A DNA stretch of 5,524 nt from the NCBI GenBank assembly GCA_025453855.1, contig JALOPO010000250.1, positions 1 through 5,524 on the forward strand. Reading direction: 5' to 3'. The stretch comes from Gemmatimonadaceae bacterium. GTDB taxonomy: Bacteria > Gemmatimonadota > Gemmatimonadetes > Gemmatimonadales > Gemmatimonadaceae. The notes beneath the pieces are model-generated. The model worked only from the letters and a program-made list of their open reading frames with translations. It was not told where the DNA came from and searched no databases. Position 1 is the stretch's first letter. Each line of letters begins with the position of its first letter. Positions 1 through 3,976 of the stretch are shown piece by piece. The position numbers and the translations under genes are program-made.

Positions 1-218
1 GCGCGCACGGAATCGACGATCGTGGCCGCGGCCGCGAGCGAGCGCGCCGAGTCCGGGCGCCCGTCGTAATAGTCCCAGGCGCGGAGCCGCCCGTGGACGT
101 CGGTGGTGGCGGCGACGACGATCCGTCGCGCGGCGGCATCCTGCGCCGGCAGCGCGGGGGGGATCGAAAGCGCCGCCGCTGTCACGACGAGCAGGTGGCG
201 CATGGTCAGGCGTTCCAT
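1..218 (-). CDS. Secreted 5'-nucleotidase / 2',3'-cyclic phosphodiesterase-like metallophosphoesterase, N-terminal fragment
   Basis: Translating the minus strand from ATG at 218 gives 72 codons that stay open to the window edge, so the gene is partial. The N-terminus looks like a signal peptide: a second in-frame Met at residue 6 (ATG at 203), then RHLLVVTAAALSI and a likely cleavage after LPAQ. The mature part begins with ATTDVHGRLRAWDYYDGRPD, then a helix AAAATIVDSVR. The DVHG motif in this setting is the first metal-ligand motif of the calcineurin-like UshA/CpdB family (TTDxHG). Such enzymes hydrolyse nucleotides or cyclic nucleotides to nucleoside plus phosphate in the periplasm. The remaining metal ligands and the C-terminal nucleotidase domain lie outside the window, so the substrate cannot be fixed. 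Either Met could be the start: no clear Shine-Dalgarno precedes 218, and only a weak GGAA precedes 203. The gene diverges from the uridine kinase gene. Confidence 0.8.
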   Translation of the reverse strand, partial: MERLTMRHLLVVTAAALSIPPALPAQDAAARRIVVAATTDVHGRLRAWDYYDGRPDSARSLAAAATIVDSVR

Positions 219-222
219 GGGG

Positions 223-230
223 CAAAGCTA
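223..230 (-). promoter_or_regulatory. TAnnTTTG-type promoter box for the nucleotidase-like gene
   Basis: On the minus strand the sequence reads TAGCTTTG, then four C, then the ATG at 218. It matches the TAnnTTTG -7 element known from Bacteroidetes promoters. The same octamer sits 5 bases before the histidine kinase start at 2083. If transcription starts a few bases after the box, the mRNA would be leaderless or nearly so. I see no convincing -33 element. Confidence 0.45.
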
Positions 231-278
231 GTCGCCGCCGGAACGGGCTCGGGAGCACGAGCGGGGGGCGGGCCGGGG

Positions 279-286
279 TAGATTCG
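279..286 (+). promoter_or_regulatory. Possible promoter box for the udk-phoB operon
   Basis: TAGATTCG differs by one base from the TAnnTTTG element seen before two other genes here, and it lies in the divergent region on the correct strand. It would give a leader of about 105 bases before the GTG at 397. The similarity is weak and no upstream element is clear, so this is only a candidate. Confidence 0.2.
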
Positions 287-329
287 GAGCGGCTGCGGGA
301 CGGTCGCCGCCCGCCTTCGATACCCACCC

Positions 330-384
330 GTGACGCATCCGTCATGGATCCCCGTCCTGTCACGATCACCCTTCGCGCCGTGAC
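330..384. promoter_or_regulatory. Cluster of GTGAC/GTCAC sites upstream of udk, possible Pho-box-like operator
   Basis: GTGAC occurs at 330-334 and 380-384 and GTCAC at 359-363 (within CTGTCACG). There is also a small inverted repeat TGACG-CATC-CGTCA at 331-344. TGTCAC is the core of known PhoB boxes, and a PhoB-type regulator is encoded downstream in this operon, so autoregulation is conceivable. The spacings of 29 and 21 bases do not match the 11-base direct repeat of a classical Pho box. GTGAC is also fairly common in coding DNA of this window, so the assignment is weak. Confidence 0.25.
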
Positions 385-387
385 CCT

Positions 388-391
388 GGAG
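388..391 (+). promoter_or_regulatory. Ribosome binding site of udk (supports the GTG start)
   Basis: GGAG ends 5 bases before GTG at 397. Reading upstream in this frame, a TGA at 331-333 is reached with no ATG, GTG or TTG in between, so 397 is the first available start and the GTG call is secure. Confidence 0.7.
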
Positions 392-396
392 CTCTC

Positions 397-1137
397 GTGG
401 CATCGCGCCCGCTGATCATCGGCATCGCCGGCGGCACCGGATCCGGCAAGTCGACCGTCGCGCGTCGCGTGGCGGCCGCCATCGAGGGGGCCTCGGTCGC
501 CTTCCTGGAGATGGATTCCTACTACCGGAGCCATGCCGGGCTCACGATGGAGGAGCTCCACCGCCTGAACTGGGATCACCCGGACGCCTTCGATCTCGGG
601 CACTTCGCGGCGCAGCTCGAGCAGCTCGCCGCCGGCCACGCGATCGAGCGCCCCATCTACGACTACACGACGCATGCGCGCCGGACCGAGACGGTGCGGG
701 TCGAGCCGGCCGACGTGGTGGTGGTCGACGGCATCCTCCTGCTCGTCGACGAGCGCGTGCGCGAATCGCTCGACGTGAAGGTCTTCGTCGACGCGGACGC
801 CGACATCCGCCTCGTGCGCCGCATCCGGCGCGACATGGCGAGCCGGGGGCGCCAGCTCGACGAGATCCTCGATCAGTACGTGCACACGGTGCGCCCCATG
901 CACCTGCAGTTCATCGAGCCGAGCAAGCGCTGGGCGGACGTGATCGTGCCGCGCGGCGGACACAACACGGTGGCCATCGAGATGATCCTGGCGAAGATCC
1001 GGCAGCGGCTGTCGCTCAGCGGCGCCCCGCACATCCCCATGGTGAGCGACGAGGCGCGTCATCACCATCCGCACCATCCGCACGCCCACCACCCCCGACA
1101 CGCCCACGCGGCGCACATCGAGGAGCCGAGCGCATGA
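397..1137 (+). CDS. udk: Uridine kinase with histidine-rich C-terminal tail
   Basis: The 246-residue protein is a P-loop kinase that phosphorylates uridine (and usually cytidine) to the monophosphate in cytoplasmic pyrimidine salvage. The Walker A loop GGTGSGKST is at residues 12-20. The nucleoside-site motif MDSYY (39-43) is followed by LNWDHPDAFD, RPIYDYTTH (85-93), VVVDGILLL (108-116) and the lid region with RRIRRDMASRGR (141-152). The closing family signature is VRPMHLQFIEPSKRWADVIVPRGG (165-188). The catalytic core ends near residue 205, close to the roughly 210 residues usual for bacterial Udk. The remaining 40 or so residues are an extension with eleven His between 222 and 240, not part of the family fold. 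The start is GTG. The stop overlaps the next gene's ATG in an ATGA, implying translational coupling to the PhoB-type regulator. Phosphoribulokinase is the nearest alternative family, but the motifs fit Udk. Confidence 0.95.
   Translation: MASRPLIIGIAGGTGSGKSTVARRVAAAIEGASVAFLEMDSYYRSHAGLTMEELHRLNWDHPDAFDLGHFAAQLEQLAAGHAIERPIYDYTTHARRTETVRVEPADVVVVDGILLLVDERVRESLDVKVFVDADADIRLVRRIRRDMASRGRQLDEILDQYVHTVRPMHLQFIEPSKRWADVIVPRGGHNTVAIEMILAKIRQRLSLSGAPHIPMVSDEARHHHPHHPHAHHPRHAHAAHIEEPSA
1120..1125 (+). promoter_or_regulatory. Ribosome binding site of the response regulator gene
   Basis: GAGGAG lies inside the last udk codons, 8 bases before ATG at 1134. It supports translation of the regulator from the udk mRNA through the 4-base ATGA overlap. 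Confidence 0.65.
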
Positions 1138-1853
1138 CCGCCCCTGCCGCACTCCCCACCGAGCGCATCCTGGTGGTCGACGACGAGCCGGACATCGTGG
1201 CGCTGGTCGCGTACCACCTGGCCAAGACGGGGTACCGCGTCTCGACCGCCTCCAACGGCACCGACGCGCTCTCGATCGCGCGGCAGGAGCGCCCGGCGCT
1301 GCTCGTGCTCGACCTCATGCTCCCCGGCATGAGCGGCTTCGACGTCCTCGAGCAGCTCCGCGCCGACGAGCCGACGCGCCACATCGCGGTCCTCATGCTC
1401 ACCGCGCGCAAGGAGGAGCAGGACCGCATCCGCGGCCTCTCGCTCGGTGCCGACGACTACCTCACGAAGCCCTTCTCGCCGCAGGAGCTCGTGCTGCGCG
1501 TGGGGGCGATCCTGCGCCGCACGAACGCCGCCACCGACTCGCCCGGCGACGTGATGGCGGTGGGACCGATCCGCATCGACCGCGCGGCGCACCGCGTGGC
1601 GATCGACGGCGTGGAGATCGACCTCACGCCGACCGAGTACAAGCTGCTCGTGCTCCTCGCCGAGCGCCGCGGTCGTGTGCAGGCGCGCGGGCACCTGCTC
1701 GAGACGGTGTGGGATGCCGCGCCCGACATCCAGACCCGCACCGTCGACATGCACATCCAGCGGCTCCGCACGAAGATGGGCGAGGCCGGGGAGCTGATCG
1801 AGACGGTGCGCGGCTTCGGGTATCGCATGCGGGGGCAGCAGGTGCGCGCGTAA
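1134..1853 (+). CDS. phoB: PhoB-type OmpR-family response regulator
   Basis: This 239-residue cytoplasmic protein has a receiver domain (about 10-128) joined to a winged-helix DNA-binding domain (about 140-236). The acidic pair D16/D17, the phospho-acceptor D60 in LVLDLMLPGMSG, T90 and K112 in the TKPFSPQEL motif are all present, so it should be phosphorylatable. The stretch IAVLMLTARKEEQDRIRGL and LGADDYLTKPFSPQELVLRV resembles PhoB more than other OmpR-family members. The DNA-binding domain carries LTPTEYKLL, RVQARGHLLETVW and the recognition-helix region TRTVDMHIQRLRTKMG (201-216). It overlaps udk by 4 bases and is followed, after a 229-base gap with a palindrome, by a PhoR-type kinase, its likely partner. 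Response-regulator status is very secure. The PhoB identity rests on similarity and the PhoR-like neighbour, so another phosphate- or stress-type regulator remains possible. Confidence 0.88.
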   Translation: MTAPAALPTERILVVDDEPDIVALVAYHLAKTGYRVSTASNGTDALSIARQERPALLVLDLMLPGMSGFDVLEQLRADEPTRHIAVLMLTARKEEQDRIRGLSLGADDYLTKPFSPQELVLRVGAILRRTNAATDSPGDVMAVGPIRIDRAAHRVAIDGVEIDLTPTEYKLLVLLAERRGRVQARGHLLETVWDAAPDIQTRTVDMHIQRLRTKMGEAGELIETVRGFGYRMRGQQVRA

Positions 1854-1893
1854 GCGTGCCGTGGTCGGGTCGGTGCGCAGGCGTTTGTCTTGC

Positions 1894-2027
1894 TTGCTGA
1901 ACAGCTGGGCGCTGCGCGCCGAGTTCAGGAGTTCGGGAGTCTTGGAGCACTGCGGTGTGTGTGCCCTGCCGTTCTCCTGAACTCCCCGACTCCGGAACTC
2001 GGCGCGCAGCGCCCGGCAGTTCAGCAA
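1894..2027. repeat. 134-base imperfect palindrome between phoB and phoR
   Basis: Bases 1894-1957 pair with 2027-1964 without any gap: 52 of 64 positions are Watson-Crick pairs and 4 more are G-T, leaving a 6-base TGTGTG loop (1958-1963). The outer 9 bases (TTGCTGAAC/GTTCAGCAA) and a 20-base block (1907-1926 with 1995-2014) are perfect, and mismatches increase toward the loop. Each arm contains GGCGC-TGC-GCGCC (1908-1920 and its mirror), which could form its own small hairpin, so a cruciform is possible. Each arm also holds four octamers beginning GAG. No T-tract follows, so it is not a standard intrinsic terminator, and I see no flanking target duplication. It could be a REP-like repetitive element, an mRNA processing or attenuation structure, or a transcription barrier between the two genes. 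Confidence 0.9.
1921..1952 (+). repeat. Four tandem GAG-led octamers in the left palindrome arm
   Basis: The left arm reads GAGTTCAG, GAGTTCGG, GAGTCTTG, GAGCACTG in exact 8-base register. The right arm, read on the minus strand from 2000 to 1969, gives GAGTTCCG, GAGTCGGG, GAGTTCAG, GAGAACGG. The consensus is roughly GAGTTCNG, decaying toward the loop. Confidence 0.7.
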
Positions 2028-2069
2028 CAGCGCGTCACGCGCGAATCTCCCCGTTTGCGCTCCAGCGGA

Positions 2070-2077
2070 TAGCTTTG
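2070..2077 (+). promoter_or_regulatory. TAnnTTTG-type promoter box directly before phoR
   Basis: TAGCTTTG lies 5 bases before ATG at 2083. It is identical to the box before the minus-strand nucleotidase gene. No Shine-Dalgarno sequence stands at normal distance from the ATG, consistent with a separate promoter and leaderless translation of phoR. A TTTG occurs at 2054-2057, but only 12 bases upstream, too near for a standard -33 element. Confidence 0.5.
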
Positions 2078-2082
2078 CCGCC

Positions 2083-3795
2083 ATGCGCCTGACGACGCGA
2101 CTCCTGGCGGGGCTGGTGCTCGGCGTCGCGGTGCTCATCGCGGCGGTGGTCTTCATCCTCGACCGCCGGCTCTACGTGCGCGTCTCCGACGAGCAGGTGG
2201 CGGCGCTGCAGCGCGAGGCGGGGCTGGTGGCGGTGCAGTGGACGGCGGATGCACTCGCCGACTCGCTCGCCGATGCGGCCGGGCGCGTGACCGGGCATCG
2301 CGTGACGCTCATCGCTCCCGACGGCCGCGTGATCGGCGACTCGCACTTCGATGGCGCGGCGCTGGCGCGGCTCGAGAACCATGCCGCGCGCCCCGAGGTG
2401 CGCGCGGCCCTCGGCGACAGCGTCGGTCGCGCGCGTCGCGTCTCGGCCTCGGCCGGCGACGAGGAGCTCTACGTGGCCGTGCGCACCGCGCGTGGTGTCT
2501 CGCGCGTGAGCGTGAAGACGGCGCTCGTCGAGGACATCTTCGAGCGCTCGCGTCGCGAGATCGTCCTCACGGGACTCGGCGCGATCACCGCGGTGATGAT
2601 CTTCGGCTGGTTCTTCGCGCGCTCGGTGAGCCGGCCGATCGTGGCGCTCCGCGACGTGGCGCAGTCGCTCGCGGCGGGGGACCTGTCGCGGCGCCCCGTC
2701 CTCTCCGCGCCGGGCGAGGTCGGCGACCTGGCGCGCGCGGTGCACCGCCTCGCCGAGCAGCTGGGCGCGCGCCTCGCCACGCTGGAGGCCGAGGAGTCGC
2801 TGCTCACGGAGCTCTTCGACTCGCTCAACGAGGGGGCGATCGCCGTCGATGCCACGCGCCAGGTGGTGCGCATCAACGACATCGGGCGACAGCTCGCCGG
2901 CGTCGATGGCGAAGTCCCCTTCCCCATCGACCGGCTGCCGCAGGCACCGGAGCTGCGCGAGGCGCTCGACGCCGCGCTCGCGGGGCGCGTCGCGGAGCCG
3001 CGCGAGTTCGTCCTCCTCGGCCGGACGGTGCTGCTCACGGCACGGCCGCTCACCGACGGCGGTGCGGTGCTCGCGCTCTACGACCTGACGCCGATCCGCC
3101 GCATGGAGCAGGTGCGGCGCGACTTCGTGGCCAACGTGAGCCACGAGCTGCGCACCCCGCTCACGATCGTGGGGGGCTACGCCGAGACGATGGTCGGCGA
3201 CGACGACCTGGGGGCGGCCAACCGGCGCCGCTTCGCCGACACGATCCTCGCCAACACGCGGCGCATGCAGCGCATCGTCGACGACCTGCTCGACCTGAGC
3301 CGCATCGAGAGCGGCGGGTGGCGCCCCAATCCGACCTGGTGCACGGTGGCCGACCTGGCGGCCGACGTGATGGCCAACGTGCGTGATGCGGCGCAGGCGC
3401 GCGAGGTGGCGGTGCGGGCCGACATCGCGCCGGACGCGATGACGGTGTGGGCCGACCCCACGGGACTGCGGCAGGTGGTCGGCAACCTGGTCGAGAACGC
3501 GGTGCGGCACACGCGCGGCGGTTCGGTCACGATCGTGGCACGCCGCGAGGGCGAGGAGCTCGTGCTCGCCGTGACCGACACCGGCGAGGGGATCCCGCCC
3601 GAGCACCTGCCGCGGATCTTCGAGCGCTTCTACCGCGTGGACGCGGCGCGCTCGCGCGAGCAGGGGGGGACGGGGCTCGGGTTGGCGATCGTGCGCCATC
3701 TCGTGGAGGCGCATGGCGGGCGCGTGACGGCGGAGAGCGTGGCGGGGCGCGGGACGACGATCGCGACGCACTGGCCGGTGCCGGCGACGCCCTGA
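2083..3795 (+). CDS. phoR: PhoR-type transmembrane sensor histidine kinase
   Basis: The 570-residue inner-membrane kinase probably phosphorylates the PhoB-type regulator encoded upstream. Domains in order: transmembrane helix 1 (about 7-26); a periplasmic sensor of about 130 residues with a CACHE/PDC-like pattern (GRVIGDSHFD, ENHAARPEVRAAL); transmembrane helix 2 (about 160-178); HAMP (about 179-231, RPIVALRDVAQSLAAGDLS); a PAS-like domain (about 240-335); HisKA with the phospho-acceptor H354 in RRDFVANVSHELRTPLTIVGGY; and the ATPase with N-box NLVENAVRHT (468-477), G1 DTGEGIP (499-505), F-box FERFYR (513-518) and G2 GGTGLGLAI (528-536). All catalytic boxes are intact. The H-box context is typical of PhoR. 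The large periplasmic domain resembles PhoR of Gram-positive bacteria rather than the short-loop E. coli type. A TAGCTTTG box at the start suggests its own promoter. Kinase function is certain; phosphate sensing is inferred. Confidence 0.9.
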   Translation: MRLTTRLLAGLVLGVAVLIAAVVFILDRRLYVRVSDEQVAALQREAGLVAVQWTADALADSLADAAGRVTGHRVTLIAPDGRVIGDSHFDGAALARLENHAARPEVRAALGDSVGRARRVSASAGDEELYVAVRTARGVSRVSVKTALVEDIFERSRREIVLTGLGAITAVMIFGWFFARSVSRPIVALRDVAQSLAAGDLSRRPVLSAPGEVGDLARAVHRLAEQLGARLATLEAEESLLTELFDSLNEGAIAVDATRQVVRINDIGRQLAGVDGEVPFPIDRLPQAPELREALDAALAGRVAEPREFVLLGRTVLLTARPLTDGGAVLALYDLTPIRRMEQVRRDFVANVSHELRTPLTIVGGYAETMVGDDDLGAANRRRFADTILANTRRMQRIVDDLLDLSRIESGGWRPNPTWCTVADLAADVMANVRDAAQAREVAVRADIAPDAMTVWADPTGLRQVVGNLVENAVRHTRGGSVTIVARREGEELVLAVTDTGEGIPPEHLPRIFERFYRVDAARSREQGGTGLGLAIVRHLVEAHGGRVTAESVAGRGTTIATHWPVPATP

Positions 3796-3812
3796 GGGCG
3801 CGACACGGGACG

Positions 3813-3907
3813 GTCACGGTGGCAACCGGCGTCGTGTGACGATCGTGTCACGCCGACATGTGCCATTGCGTGACCGCGTCGTTGCACGAAAGCCGGGGAG
3901 CCGTCAC
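3813..3907. promoter_or_regulatory. Five alternating GTCAC/GTGAC sites upstream of the TonB-dependent receptor
   Basis: GTCAC occurs at 3813-3817, 3847-3851 and 3903-3907, and GTGAC at 3836-3840 and 3870-3874. Start-to-start distances are 23, 11, 23 and 33, close to multiples of one helical turn of about 11 bases, and the orientation alternates. The middle pair forms GTGAC-GATCGT-GTCAC, a small inverted repeat. TGTCAC is the core of PhoB boxes, so this could be an operator array for the neighbouring regulator. The gap 3796-3976 shows no other gene and no clear -7 box or terminator. Confidence 0.4.
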
Positions 3908-3976
3908 ACGGGGCGGCGTACGTAACGGCGTTTCAGTTCGATGGTGGATGCCCGTCCATCGCTCCCCGTCCCGTCC

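Noticed and set aside
1894..2027. Palindrome as a rho-independent terminator
   Set aside because: The stem is far longer than usual, ends in mixed sequence and has no T-tract on either side.
1894..2027. CRISPR array or insertion sequence with terminal inverted repeats
   Set aside because: There are no regularly spaced direct repeats with spacers, no transposase and no target-site duplication flanking the arms.
1890..2072. Small plus-strand open frame of 60 codons in the phoB-phoR gap
   Set aside because: It is made almost wholly of the palindrome; its two halves are translations of opposite arms, and it has no ribosome binding site.
1062..2156. Minus-strand open frame of about 364 codons across udk end, phoB and the palindrome
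   Set aside because: It is antisense to two clear genes and passes through the palindrome; its composition is low-complexity and no motif is present.
2035..3771. Long open frame on the minus strand across almost the whole kinase gene (about 578 codons)
   Set aside because: It is the mirror of a GC-rich coding gene. The translation is Arg/His/Ala/Asp-rich with no recognisable domain, while the plus strand encodes complete kinase motifs.
3802..3849. Hairpin GACACG/CGTGTC after phoR as terminator
   Set aside because: The pairing is only six bases across a 36-base loop and no T-run follows.
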